NCBI GenBank assembly: GCA_032622095.1
Contig: CP136069.1
Span: 72,315,319 to 72,379,318 of the forward strand
Origin: Siphonodentalium dalli
Taxonomy: Eukaryota; Mollusca; Scaphopoda; Gadilida; Siphonodentaliidae
DNA length: 64,000 bases
Reading direction: 5' to 3'
Below the pieces are notes generated by a model. The model saw only the letters and a list, made by a program, of their open reading frames with translations. It ran no database searches and was not told the DNA's origin. Shown piece by piece: positions 20,111-31,742 of this stretch. Every line of letters starts with the position of its first letter. The stretch's first letter is position 1. Made by a program: the position numbers and the translations under genes.

Positions 20111-20649
20111 ATCGGTTAACAGATTTTGATTTTGACAGATCATTTAGATGACTAATGCCAATTTTAATACTATTACATAATACATATATCTAGTGAATCC
20201 ATTGTGGCTCACAACATGACTGCTTTTGACTAACCATATCAGTAAAGGCAAATAGAATGTGTGGACCTAAATGTTATCAAATGTTCAAGAACTGTTGAGT
20301 TTTAGTGGAGCTTCAGTTGCTATGGATTTTAAATATTTGTATGTACATTTGTGCACTAGAGTCTGCAGTATAGTCTCAGTCAGATTTTATTCTTGATTTT
20401 ACTTTTAGTTTGAACATTGAAGACATTGAAGAATGTCATTTCTCAATGCATCTGAATGCATCACATTATTTTAGTTCATCTATTTGTAAGTGATAACAGT
20501 ATACAACTAGAATGCACTCAGAGAGATGCCAACGTGCGCAAAAATGTTATAAAAATAATTTAAAAAAAATTTTCACTGTATTTTACTTAATTTCATTTAA
20601 TTTAATGTTAGCAAAAAAAGACAATTACAATCTTCAATAATTTTATTTA

Positions 20650-20817
20650 GGGGATAACAGTGTGGTGTTTTGTGATTTCGGAACGGTACATGGCGAATAT
20701 ACTGTGGCAAATTTAGTTAATGGGCGACGGCGGAGCCGGAGACCATTAACAGGTATTTGCCACAGTATATTCGCCATGTACCTTTCCGAGATCACAAAAC
20801 ACCACACTGTTATCCCC
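20650..20817. mobile_element. Foldback element with GGGGATAACAGTG ends
   Basis: 168 bp inverted repeat. Arms of ~70 bp start GGGGATAACAGTGTGGTG, with a GC-rich loop (GGGCGACGGCGGAGCC). A single related arm lies at 21,240-21,310. No clear target duplication. Confidence 0.75.
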
Positions 20818-21239
20818 ATTCTAATGCTCTTCGAACTTCAAAAATTTTATTTAGACAAACAAATGGCTCGTAATTATCAACGAAATGTGCGGCCATAGAA
20901 AACACTCAGCCAATTCACGACTTTTTATTTTAAATTTAATGCGCTAGATAAAATATAGTCCCCCAATTACCATCGCTCTTATCGTTAAAAATACCGATAA
21001 ACATGAAAAATTGCCACCTCAAATAGAAATAAATATGCACAACAACTAGTTTCTGCATGTACCTGATGTCTTTTTCAGATGTTTACCACTTACAAATCGC
21101 GGTTTTGATTTTACCGCGATCTTGAAGTTGAATTGAAACAAAGGGAAATTGTTTACTCAATGCGATGTATTTCACGCCGTGTCTGTTGCGGTTTCATGTC
21201 AAGAAATTTGGTCAAATGATATCGAGACACTGACATTGG

Positions 21240-21310
21240 TGGGGTATAACGTTGTGGTGTTTTGTATTTTCTGAAAGTACATGTATACAGGGCGAATGTA
21301 CTGACTGTCA
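21240..21310 (+). repeat. Single arm of the GGGGATAACAGTG foldback
   Basis: GGGGTATAACGTTGTGGTG and TTTTGT..GTACATG..GGCGAATGTACTG follow the left arm of the 20,650 element. Confidence 0.6.
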
Positions 21311-22683
21311 ATTTTCGACAAAAGCCACATCGCTGGTTTGTTTATATAGCAACGAGCTAGTAACGGAAGTCAGTGCCAAGGGCGTCAACTCTATAATCTA
21401 CTCTGTAACGTCGCAGGCATGTACTGCGTAAGGGTGATGTCATGGAGTGAAATCGGTAGGGTGACACCAACGTACGTACATACGAATCTGACTGATCGCC
21501 ATACTGTTGCGCGAGCGCACGTAATTAGTATTTTAGTTTAGTCTTGTTGAGCAGTAAAGCTCCAAGATGAAGTTTGGAAATTCAATGAGAATAGCGTCAC
21601 CTTCAGTTGGGATTGTCTGAGCAGTAAACAGTAACGGTCATTCATCATAACCAATTCAGTTTTATTTGGATAATTGTTGCAAATTAACATTACTTGCAGT
21701 CATTCAAGATGAGAAATAACCAGAAGGAATGAATTTGATTACATGCCAGAACAAGACAGTATTTCAGACATTAGAAATTTATGAGATACCCTTTTCAATT
21801 TCATGTTATGCAACAATCAGGTTAATGATATCAAGTCATCATTGAGTATTCACCATGTAGTATCAAATTTGTGATACAGTTTTTTTGTTTTATTACTTTT
21901 ATTCAGGTAATATATTAATTTTGTTACTAAATATTTCTTCCGTTGATCATAAGTTTCCTGAACGCTATTACGGTGGTCCACTGTGAAGTGGGCCGGAATC
22001 CTGTGAAATCAAGAATGTTGCTAAATCTGAGGCTAAAGAGTCACTATAGCTGCCTATATAGCCATATACCAACAAGCATGTTACTAACATGCTTACAAAC
22101 AACATTACATGGTCAGTACTTGTAAATTGTTTGAAAAAAACCCATTTTGGAAAAAATTTAAAAGCACAATTTTTTCAGCCTCTGGACCACCCACCCACCC
22201 CGCCCTATATACGGAATTTTTTTGCAGACTCCCCCCTGAGTGGGCGAGTATTTATTGATGTCAGGTTAACTCTGAATGAAAATGTCATAAATCATGCACA
22301 AAAATAGCATTCCTCCAGTTATTTCCATTGCAAACTCATTAATACTACATATCCCATGGTGTTTTACAAAATGCTACCGGTATATTACAATAAATAAGAT
22401 GATATTTGTGTCTTATTTTGAATATTTATCAAACATAATAAAACACAAAACAAATTATTTTCATTAAATAAAATAATATACATCATGATTCACATGAAAC
22501 AGAACATTAGATTAGCACTATGAATGAAAACACAGATTTTGCATGTGGGGGTCCTCAAAGGTAAGTCCAGCACCAAGTTTTTGTGTAAAAAAATTCACAC
22601 ACCCCCCAACCCCAGGCTTACTGATGGGGGTGTATACAGTAATTACTAGACAACACTAGACAAACCTCCATTACAATACCTAC

Positions 22684-22803
22684 CTTTATTATAGACTGTT
22701 TCTCACCACACATTTTACACGCCCATTTGAGTGACTTTTTAACCTGATGAACTTGGAAGGTGTGACAGCTGTAACACTGCAATACCTGAAACTCCTGTGG
22801 CAT
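22684..22803 (-). CDS. MRNIP: MRNIP exon 1 (zinc ribbon, start codon)
   Basis: First recognised coding exon, 40 residues, phase 0. MRNIP binds the MRE11-RAD50-NBS1 complex in the nucleus and in vertebrates supports ATM signalling and fork protection. The exon encodes a zinc ribbon: Cys10 and Cys13, then Cys29 and Cys32. The run FQVHQVKKS plus W27 and CGEKQS closely matches the vertebrate MRNIP N-terminus as I recall it. The exon ends AAG before a gtaggt donor. I chose the ATG at 22,801-22,803 because it lies just before the conserved block. The frame stays open upstream to an acceptor-like tttcag at 22,828-22,833, so a 5' exon could exist and the true start might be further upstream. A half copy of a hairpin element begins about 40 bp upstream. 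No promoter is recognisable. Confidence 0.85.
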
Positions 22804-22844
22804 ATCTAGAAGCTGGATGTCAGCAGTCTGAAAAGTAAATCGAC

Positions 22845-22957
22845 ATCGGTGAGAGCTTTCCGATGAATGGCAGCAAGCCATATTTCCGACTAAATCCTGA
22901 AAATTTTCCAATAATTCTTCTGTGGTTTAGGGGTCGATTATTTAGGACATTACTGTA
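22845..22957. mobile_element. Half copy of the CAGTAATGC foldback next to MRNIP exon 1
   Basis: Only one arm (GAGAGCTTTCCGATGAATGG to CATTACTGTA). It lies about 40 bp upstream of the MRNIP start codon. Confidence 0.8.
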
Positions 22958-23133
22958 GGCTTTATGTGGCCCACAAATTAGGTTATTAATAACTTTACTA
23001 CTAGCAATGAAAGTGTCAATGATACTGCAGCTCAACTTGCAGAGGGGATAATGTCATACATGAACATTAGTCAATGGACATCAGTTGATTAACCAGGCCT
23101 TAAAATCCATCAAATTTTGCGAGAATCAAAACA

Positions 23134-23298
23134 TACAGTAATGCCCTAATTAATTGACTCCTTTAACCACAGCAGAATTATGGGTAACTTTTCAGGATTT
23201 AGTCGGAAATATGGCTTGTTGCCATTCATCGGAAAGCTCTCGGGTTACCAATAATTCTGCTGTGGTTAAAGGAGTCGATTAATTAGAGCATTACTGTA
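23134..23298. mobile_element. CAGTAATGC foldback, asymmetric copy
   Basis: TACAGTAATGCCCTAATTAA ... TTAATTAGAGCATTACTGTA. The left arm is full length; the right arm lacks its inner ~45 bp, leaving a large loop. Confidence 0.85.
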
Positions 23299-23419
23299 GC
23301 GTTCCTGCAGGGAATCAAGACTTTTTACGAGAATCAAATTAAGAATCATGAATCTGATTCACATCAGATTTTAAGGCTTGTTAACACAGAGAAGACATTA
23401 CTCCATGCACCTCTGATGA

Positions 23420-23512
23420 AGTTAATGTATATAGATCTTTATATCACTACCTTAATTGGTAGTGATATAAAGAGCTATTGATGTTGTTCATTCAATTAAC
23501 TTCCTCACAGAT
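23420..23512. repeat. Short hairpin
   Basis: CTTTATATCACTACC, six bases, then GGTAGTGATATAAAG. GAAGTTAAT-like sequence lies in inverted orientation further out. Between 23,513 and 24,437 I see no gene. Confidence 0.6.
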
Positions 23513-24437
23513 TCATGGTTTAATTTCCTCTACATGTTAATGTATGGTATTGATTATTTTTCCATGTTTTATTCAAGAAAACAATAAATTACAGTACATT
23601 CTAATAGGATCTACTTAGTTTTATTATGTTATAGTCAAATACAAACAAGGAGAAGTAGTCTCGGCCCTCGGGGTGTGGCATTCATATTTATTTTGAGCAA
23701 AGGTGAAAATACATGTAAAATGAAAAAAATTAAATTAAATTAAAAGCCCCCACCCCTATTTTTTTCTTCACCAGAAACACATCTATATATATTTATTTTT
23801 TTGGCCTAATGATAAATTTTTGTTGATAAGTATGGTAGCGGTTCTGAACTTCAAAGTTTGTTCCCATTCAGATAATCTATCTCTGGATAGAGTTATCCCT
23901 CCTACAATGTCAGATACATGAGTGGAACAACCATAATGTGTTGAATCATCAGGTCTTTACATTGGAGTAATTGGGGCACATCAGGGCAAACCACAGACCT
24001 ACTCTATACCCGGTGAACCATGAATCGACCTGCAGGAAAACATTTTTAAAAAGTTAGACCATAAAAAAAAAATTTAAATTCTTACATCTAGAAGACTTTT
24101 TCACCTGGAGAAATAGACTGGCTGACGCGAAAAATAGGGCCTACCCCGAAAAAATTCTTAACAACCTAAATTTGGTATCGTTGGAAAGAGGAGGCCTTCG
24201 TGTATAACATATCCAAAATATGCTAAAATCTGCATTGGGAAAAAATTTCTGCAGCACCCTCAATAGGGGTGGGGTCTGACGTATATTATGAAGGTAATTA
24301 TACAATATGTTGTGTCATAGGAATTACGCAGTTATACAAGTATTGTGAAATTAGAGCACAGGAGCAAATAGAGTGATACGGACAGAAAATACAATTGCAG
24401 CCATGTCAAAATGACCGCAACTCCAAGACATGCCACG

Positions 24438-24592
24438 ACAAAATCAACATATTGGATAACCACCTTGGAGTGAATATACATATTGGTAATATACAAGTCT
24501 GTTGTTAAGTATCTTTAAAGGTACACATATAATTAAAACAGATCCATCTGAAGGATTTTTCTGTAAGTGCAATGTAAGACAAACACAATGGT
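24438..24592 (+). repeat. Dispersed 160 bp repeat, copy 2
   Basis: See 18,541-18,700. From 24,593 to 25,479 nothing is recognised. Confidence 0.8.
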
Positions 24593-25479
24593 TTAAATCT
24601 CTTAAATTTGTTCTGCTTATCCAACAACCAACTGTCGGGCCAAAATATAATAATTTTCGGCATGCAACACACAAAGTAATGTTTCGCCACACAGTGCATG
24701 GTAGTTTCTTTTGGCCTTGTGATTAATTATTGAATGTAACAGACACTGAAGGACCCTTGTGGTATAAAGACTAGTTACATTTTTTGAATTGTCTACACTC
24801 TCCATAATATACGATACACATACATGTATGTCCCAAAATACTTATCATACTGCAACGAAACACTCATCTCTTCAATAGATTAGGACCCACGTAATTGTGC
24901 TAAATATCAGTTGATCATTGTTTAAAGCTGTTATTTCAATGTGAAAACATTCAAGAAATGTTGCTATTTGTGGTTTTGTGTACAACAACTATATGTAACA
25001 TTAGGGAGAAGGGGTAAAAGCAGTAATGTGGTTGCAGAATTTGTAGTACTTTTTGCGTATATGTGGCTTTTGTGAATTTAACCAATGATATTTCCAGCTA
25101 TAAACACAGAGTATCAGCCACAGAGTATGTAAACAATGTTGTTCAAGTTTAGAATTGATTGAAGATAGTTTATAGTAAGTCCTTTGTGTTTTGATAAATT
25201 GCGTTCATAATATACTACCATGCATTCTTATGATAAAAGCGAAATATTAGGGTTTCATCACCTGATTGCAGTGATTGGAGGCAACTATGACTACTATTTC
25301 GAGACATGGACACTGGGATCTTCACATTTTACCCACTACTAATTGCATATCTCTCATATTGTTCTATAGCAGTGCATTTTGGAAAATTGCTAATATTTGA
25401 TAGCTCCCATCTAGAGGTAATCCTAAACATGCCTGTAAATTAAAAAAAATTCAGGCTGCACTGCAGGGTGTGCCGCTGA

Positions 25480-25735
25480 ATTCAAATTTGAAACCAAGAT
25501 GGAGGCTGGCAGCCATTTTTTTGTTTATGAATTTCAGAAAAAATCAAGGGCTCCCAACTGGAGATCACTCCAAAGATCCATATGAAGTTTGGTGATGATC
25601 GGATGAGGTATGTGGCCTGTAGGTTGTACAAAATGAAATTTTTGATGGATGGAAGGCTAGACGATTGGATGGACAACAGACCCCAACCCATGGCAATAGC
25701 TCAATTTACTTGGTCAAGTTGAGCTAAAAATGAAA
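25480..25735 (+). repeat. Repeat-like segment with GGATGGA tail
   Basis: GATGGATGGAAGGCTAGACG then CCATGGCAATAGCTCAATTT resembles the tail of non-coding dispersed repeats in invertebrate genomes. The judgement is from general pattern; no second copy lies in this window. Confidence 0.3.
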
Positions 25736-25948
25736 AACGTCGGGGCCGTTCGACGAGGGGGCGAGCGGGTTACAGTACCAGAAACTCTCATTTTTTTCAC
25801 CTTATTTTAGATGGTCATATTTTTTCTTAAAATGCTGGTGTATTCAGATTGTTTCATTCACTTTCTCCCCGCTTATCAGAAAATAGCTGTTTGTTACTCA
25901 AATAATCTGTTTAAATCGATGGGTTTACCTTGGAAAAATCATCAATCA

Positions 25949-26690
25949 TCAATCTATAAATACAACAGGGAATAGAGTATAGGGAACATAACTTCCTCTA
26001 GGAACAGAACTAGGACGGGCACGGGCGATGTTACTGTACGGTGATGGCAGCTGCTGCTGGTGTTTGTGATGTTTCCAGTAGCGCAGCTGTGAATTCATCT
26101 CTTGATAGTACCGTACTGGTAGTGACACTAGTTTATCATCAAGGAGGTTCCAATCAACTACTGTTCGATTAAAAAAAAAGTTTTTGTATTGGTCATTATA
26201 TGCAGTTGTCACTTTATAGTACTAATTATTATTTGTCTTTCTTCTCTCCAGGATATTGTTTGTATGACAGTCTGTATTTCGTGGGTTCATAGGTTGTCTT
26301 GATATTACTGGTGTCAGAAATTTCTCAACAGGGAGTGCCAGTACCTGACCACCAATCACCTTATGTAGTGATGTTAGTCTATGATACTTTCCTTCTAAGG
26401 ATGGTAATAATAGTTGGAGCATTTTCAGCATGTTGGTCATGTCTCGCTCACTTCTCGATTTATAGTCGATGGTATGGAAAGCCATAGGCTTAACCATATC
26501 GACAAAATAGAAAACACAGCAAGCGATGCGTAAAATTATACAGTAGAATATGAATGTATTGACCGCTCGTGCTTCTGTATTTCTTCCTCTCTTAAAGGGG
26601 AGTCCAATCACTTTGGGAAAAACATTTCTCGTAAATGGATGCCAGCGGTTTATCCAATCGGACAAGACATTGTAACCTTGTGTCATTAAC
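25949..26690 (-). pseudogene. LINE reverse transcriptase C-terminal remnant
   Basis: One minus-strand frame from about 26,686 to 25,949, interrupted by a TAG near 26,222. The part from about 26,440 down reads like the C-terminal tail of CR1/L2-type LINE ORF2 proteins: a MLKMLQLLLPSLEGKY segment, then HRLTSLHKVI, LPVEKFLTPV, and after the stop FFFNRTVVDWNLL, the usual SFFPRTIxxWNxLP motif. No reverse-transcriptase core remains. The N-terminal third of the frame is not recognisable. It is a dead 5'-truncated fragment on the opposite strand to the larger LINE at 32 kb. Confidence 0.7.
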
Positions 26691-26857
26691 CTTCATAATT
26701 ACATTCCAGGTAAATTCATAAACAGAAGCGGCAGTTTTATGTACACAATTCGTAAGTTCAATAAAAAGTTTAATCTATCTCATAAAAGTGTTAATTAAAT
26801 CATCTTTGATCACACCAAAGCTGTTTTAATTAGTTGTACCAAAGGTGTTTCTGTGAG

Positions 26858-26945
26858 GATCCGGGCCAGCTCGTCCCAGGGCCAACTCGGTTCAGGCACT
26901 TTTTGGGGCGAGCTGGCCCAGCTTTCATGGCCAAGTTGGCCCGGG
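26858..26945. repeat. GC-rich CGAGCTGGCCC repeat cluster
   Basis: CGAGCTGGCCC and GGCCAACTCG motifs alternate in both orientations. The same motifs recur at 37,898-37,952 and 47,319-47,373 in the opposite sense. It stands out from the AT-rich surroundings. Confidence 0.6.
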
Positions 26946-27164
26946 TATTAAATTTGTGTTAAGTTAATATATAGGCCTATTAATATATTAATTTATCACA
27001 TAATTAACCCACAAAAACCAGCTTCATGATTGTTGGCAAGACACACGTTCGATGATGTCACGCCATTATTTAAATGACTTGGGATTGTTGGAAGTTTATT
27101 GTTGTTTTCAATGAATATTTCGCGTTGCTTGTGTTTATTTGAGCATGTGATAAAAGGTATCTCA

Positions 27165-27282
27165 AACTCGTTCTATTTTACACGTAATTTATCAACCTCG
27201 TCCACTAAATTTTTATTTGAGCCTCGGCTCAAATCGAATCTAATGAACTCGGTTGATAAATTCCGTATAAAATAGAAACTCG
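27165..27282. repeat. Palindromic element, ~118 bp
   Basis: AACTCGTTCTATTTTA and TAATTTATCAACC in the left arm pair with GGTTGATAAATTCC and TAAAATAGAAACTCG on the right. The centre is TTGAGCCTCGGCTCAA. Confidence 0.75.
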
Positions 27283-27311
27283 TGTCCAATCGGAAAAAAC
27301 TGCCGAAAACA

Positions 27312-27984
27312 GGGGGGGGGGGGGGGTCGGAAAATAATTTCAGGCACGTATGGCATTTTTTCCCTTTCGATCATTTTTTGTACCCACCCACCCCCACCGC
27401 CAATTTTTTTTCCGTTTTCGGCAGTTTTGTCTGACCATTTTTTGACACCCACCCCCCCCCCCCCCCTTTTAACACTAAAACAGAGATTTGCGGGGGAAAT
27501 TCACTGTAAACAGCTGTATAGGAATTTCTGTGCATACTATTTATCATGGATGTTAACATGGACATGTAAATAGGAATGAGTCATTTTTGAGGTCATTCGG
27601 CCAAAAAAACATGGCTGCCAGCGGCCATCTTGGATTTCAAAATTTGCAACAAAATACAACACGATAACTGCCTGCAGTCAGTTTACCAGTTAGAATTACA
27701 TTATTTCTCTCATTCAAAGTGGTTTTGAAGCCCAACTCATTGCCAAAACACTAAAAAAACAAGCAGGAAATTTCTTTTTTAGTTGCGGAAAAAAATTGCT
27801 TGTTGGTGGCTTTGACCACCCACCCACCCCGGCATATGTGCCGGAAAATTTGTTTTCACCCCCCCCCCCCCCCCCCCCCCTGCCGAAAACGGGAAAAAAT
27901 TTGGCGGTGGGTGGGTACACAAAATGATCGAAAGGGAAAAAATGCCATACGTGCCTGAATTTTTTTTTTCGACCCCCCCCCCCC
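27312..27984. repeat. Inverted repeat with poly-G/poly-C ends
   Basis: Arms 27,312-27,426 and 27,859-27,984 are inverted copies containing GGCACGTATGGCATTTTTTC and CCCTTTCGATCATTTT. They are bordered by homopolymers: G15 at 27,312, C15 at 27,452, C22 at 27,859, C12 at 27,973. 27,985-28,349 holds nothing recognisable. Confidence 0.8.
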
Positions 27985-28349
27985 TGTGAGATCCTCTATT
28001 TCTTAAGTTCAGATGATGATATATTTCAGAGTTATGTCCATCAATTTTGACATTTAGACTACTTTATAGTCACGTGTGTTTACAAAGATAATAGCCAGAG
28101 TCATTATTTGGTGGGAGAATCTGGATTCAGAATCCTAAACTGATTACGGGGCGGGGCTAAATCGAGATTGCACGGATTTCTAGGTCAGATTTTGAAATCC
28201 ACGTGGTCTCTGATACTATGTTTAATGTTCCCCCAGCGTCAAACATGGCTCATGTATTTGTCACAAGTATAATTTTATCTTATATCTATGTGTATATGCA
28301 TGACACCTAATTAGCTGCCAATCCGACTTAATCGCATCTTTTTTTCAAG

Positions 28350-30610
28350 TTAAAGGAATATAGTCCTGAAAAAAAAATACTATTTTCTTCAATATACCGA
28401 TAATATATATATAAAATGTCCATTGAGCGCATATAATCTAATATTCGGCCGCCAATCGTAATTTTTATAACGATTAAAAAATATTCCGAAGTTAGCCGAA
28501 GATTTTGTGTTGTAGACGAAGTCACGTGATCATCGGCCCGATCAAATGATTGTCACATGTAAACAGAAGCATGGCACATGATTGATCACGTGGTAACTCA
28601 TTGACAACGCATAGATACGGAACGGTGGTATATAAAGTTTGCACGCGCAAAGCGATCATGAATTCGATCGCGGCTTTTGAAGTTTGTCGCGTTATGGGAA
28701 AACACTGCGAATGCAAAACTTCGCCGAAATACATCGCAGTTCTCGTATTTTTAAACGTCTTTATCGTGTTATTATTATATGTATCGCGATGTGTTGTTAT
28801 TATAAAGCCATGCCCGTATATTACGTATATTATTCGGTTTTGCGCGCAGTTATCTATATAAACACGTGCTCGTGTTTATCTCTTTTTTTCGTTACCGGAA
28901 TAGTCCCAAGTTTATATTATATATGCATATATATGCGAAGACTTGCACAGTTATTAGACAATTATCATCTCGTAAACATTCCAATTTCCAGATGCCCTTA
29001 GTCGTGTGTCAATAAAGAGCGTTTCGTTTTAATTTATCGTAACGCGGTAAAACAAAAATAATTTGGTTTATTGCTGTCGGATTTAATCAATTATAATCAA
29101 GCATTCATTAGCAATATGATATGACAAGTTCATTTTCATAGTTATGAATCATGTATATATTAGGGCAATAGGGTGGTTTTATATATATTTCGGAATATTG
29201 CTTCATCACCCCCCCCCCCCCCCCCACCCCACCCCCCCCCCCCCCAAAACAATCTTGCCGACTGTCACTGATGAAAATTCGCTGCATCTATGGATGGTTA
29301 GTGGCCTATAAAATTAGCACTCTAGTGACACGGTCTATTGAATATCCCGGTCATAAATCGACCTCTTTGTGTCAATTAGGATTATAAAATATATAAACGG
29401 TCGCCGTGGTTCGTTTAAACATCCAATTATATATAATACTTTTTGAAGGAGGGATAATAATCCGGTTTAACATGTAATCACATATACAAGCGCTCTTTAT
29501 TCGCACTATATCGGAATAGGCTTAACAGTGAACGCTCTTTATTGAGTCATGGTAAAGGAGCATGGGGACTCGACTTAGAACAGTTGTCATCGTGATTATT
29601 TACTGATTACACCAATATCCGTAAATACATGTACACGAACTTGCGATATACATGCTTTATATATCAGTCATAGCAATTTCCGGTTTATTAAACTCTTTTT
29701 ATTCGCACCATATTAGGAATACTCTTAACATGGAACGCTCTTTATTGAGTCATGGCGAAGGAAAATGGGGGACTCGACTTAGAATAGGTGTCATCGTGAA
29801 TACTTTACTAAATTATTCATCAACATAGTCCCCACTTTAAGTGCAATTGTATGTATTCGTAACCATGACTGACTCGTCAAATTAAACGCTCTTTATTTGG
29901 TATATGTATGTTCTGATCCCGCCAAATGTCACGTAAACAAACATCGTTTGGAAATGAATGCAGAATTATACCTAATTGAGAGTCACTATACCGGCCACAG
30001 CCGAAAACACTGCATTTATTTGGCATTGTCACGAATGAATGGTTGTAAATACGGGACACTCAGGGCATATATATGGAAAATTAAAACAACATAGTGAACA
30101 CGCACCCGAATAGAGTTCACATGTCGGCTCGTGTTTTTATAAGCTTTATTTTTGACACGAAAGTGGCATCTACCCCGCTCAATCGACCTTCTATATTTTT
30201 TTGTCAAAACAATAACTTTCCAAACAGCACTTATGACAAATCACAAGTGAAGATAACTCACCGGGCAATGCCAATTCAACACATGTACACAATGCTATTG
30301 ACATACCCTGCAGTAATTCCATTACACTCACGCGCTGATGTCGATTCCGCATTTTCCATCGCCACTCATATGATGTCATATAGGTAGACACAATTAACTC
30401 TGACTCCGATTCTGTATTTTTAATTAGTTTACTCATTTGACGTCATATGAGGATTTGCGACGGAGATAGCCGACAACCGGTGGGGGTATTATTTATTTAT
30501 TTCTCGGATTATTTATTACGCGATTGTTATGGGACTTGGATCATTGTGATCACAATAAGGGTGGCTTTCCGATAGTGTTTTGTTGTTTCATCAGGATAGC
30601 AATCCTTTAA
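28350..30610 (-). mobile_element. Kolobok-type transposon, copy 2
   Basis: TTAAAGGAATATAGTCCTGA ... TCAGGATAGCAATCCTTTAA, 2,261 bp, collinear with copy 1 at very roughly 85% identity. TTAA borders and imperfect 16 bp terminal repeats are both visible. It has an interrupted poly-C run at 29,209-29,245. Confidence 0.8.
29877..30026 (-). pseudogene. Broken THAP exon of Kolobok, copy 2
   Basis: ATG at 30,024-30,026 opens MPNKCSVFGCGR, with LHSFPND and DIWRD as in copy 1. Relative to copy 1 a deletion just after the conserved Trp removes the FCGKP stretch and changes the tail. The same half-THAP signature is retained. Decayed transposase first exon. Confidence 0.65.
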
Positions 30611-31333
30611 AGTGTGTTTATTGATGAGGGCAAGCATTTCTAACAACTGTAGATCTCCTGAATCAAATTCCGAAGACGTTGTGGAAAACACACGAAACTT
30701 GTCAGTTGTACAGGAATGTGGCGACAGGGGTTGGTTGGGATGTCTTGAAATCACCCCCCCACCACCCCGAACTTTGGTACAATTTTCTTAGCTGTACAGT
30801 CATTCGTATACGTGAGGCAAATCAGGATTCTTTTGACTAAATATTCCAAATAATGATACGTACAAGCCAGTAAACGCAACAAACAAACCCGATTTTAAAC
30901 AAATACATATACAAACTTATGACTAACTCAGGGAGGGGGTGACCGGTGATCTGCATATATGTTCAACTTGTTTTGGTAGTAATGTTGCTTTGCCATTACT
31001 AATTATTTATTATTCAGTGTAATAACATATGGGAGAGGGAGTACGCTTAAGTGAGTCAGCACTTGTCCTCCAATCCCATTGTCTGTATAAACAAATGTAT
31101 GTGTTATATATTAGTATCATGTGTTATCTAAATTTGACAAATAAATATGTTTAAACTAAACTTTGGTACATTTCCAGCAGTTGGAAATTTCATGCCTGAG
31201 TCTGACACAACATTAGTTGGACATTAATCTGACACCATACACCTGCTTTGATTTTTCAACCAGTAAAAGTTGGTAATTTTCCAATCTCAGGTAGGAATTC
31301 TGCGAACCTGTGTGTTTGATTTTTGGTTCAAGT
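30611..31333. other. No gene seen
   Basis: AT-rich; small open frames only. One CTTAAG occurs at 31,045 without flanking palindrome arms. Confidence 0.6.

Positions 31334-31363
<30 letters not shown>
31334..31363. repeat. Poly-G tract, 30 bp
   Basis: Uninterrupted G run. Its length is likely unreliable in any sequencing read, and it has strong G-quadruplex potential. Confidence 0.9.
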
Positions 31364-31364
<1 letters not shown>

Positions 31365-31417
31365 GTAGTTGGCCGGAAATTTGATGGAGCACTCTCTCAG
31401 CCTCAGCCACGTCCCTT

Positions 31418-31742
31418 CAAATTTTTAATTCTAATATTTTAATTCCAACATTATATCTTTTAGGAGTAGATTTTAGTTAGCTTCTTACGTTGAAGCTACA
31501 ATTAAAATATTGAAATAAAAATATTAAGTTAGAATTAAAATATTAAGTTGGAGTTGAAATAATAAGTTAGAATTGAAACATTAAGTCAGAGTTTAAATGT
31601 TGAGTTAAAACTGAACTATTAGAATTAAAATATTAAAGAACTTCTTAGAATTTAAATATTAAGCTAGAGTTAAAATATCAAGTTAGCATTAAAATATTAG
31701 AATTAAAATATTATGTTAGACTTAAAATAGTAAGTTAGAATT
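31418..31742 (+). repeat. Degenerate AT-rich minisatellite
   Basis: About 12 loose copies of a ~20 bp unit near AATTAAAATATTAAGTTAG, with a short inverted portion at 31,418-31,455. Confidence 0.75.

Larger units (their letters stand above)
17301..22683 (-). other. MRNIP: MRNIP intron 1 and its contents
   Basis: Intron of about 5.4 kb between the gtaggt donor and the tatgcag acceptor. It holds a CAGTAATGC hairpin element (17,391-17,534), a TTAACCC hairpin-module element (17,712-17,977), a 160 bp dispersed repeat (18,541-18,700), two back-to-back TTAA elements (19,131-19,630), a degenerate tandem repeat (19,735-20,110) and a foldback element (20,650-20,817). In 17,978-18,540, 18,701-19,130, 20,111-20,649 and 21,311-22,683 I see no gene or named element. 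Confidence 0.75.

Noticed and set aside
22804-23200. Head-to-head SQSTM1 next to MRNIP, as in vertebrates
   Set aside because: Upstream of exon 1 only hairpin elements and unique AT-rich sequence are visible; no PB1, ZZ or UBA coding segments were recognised.
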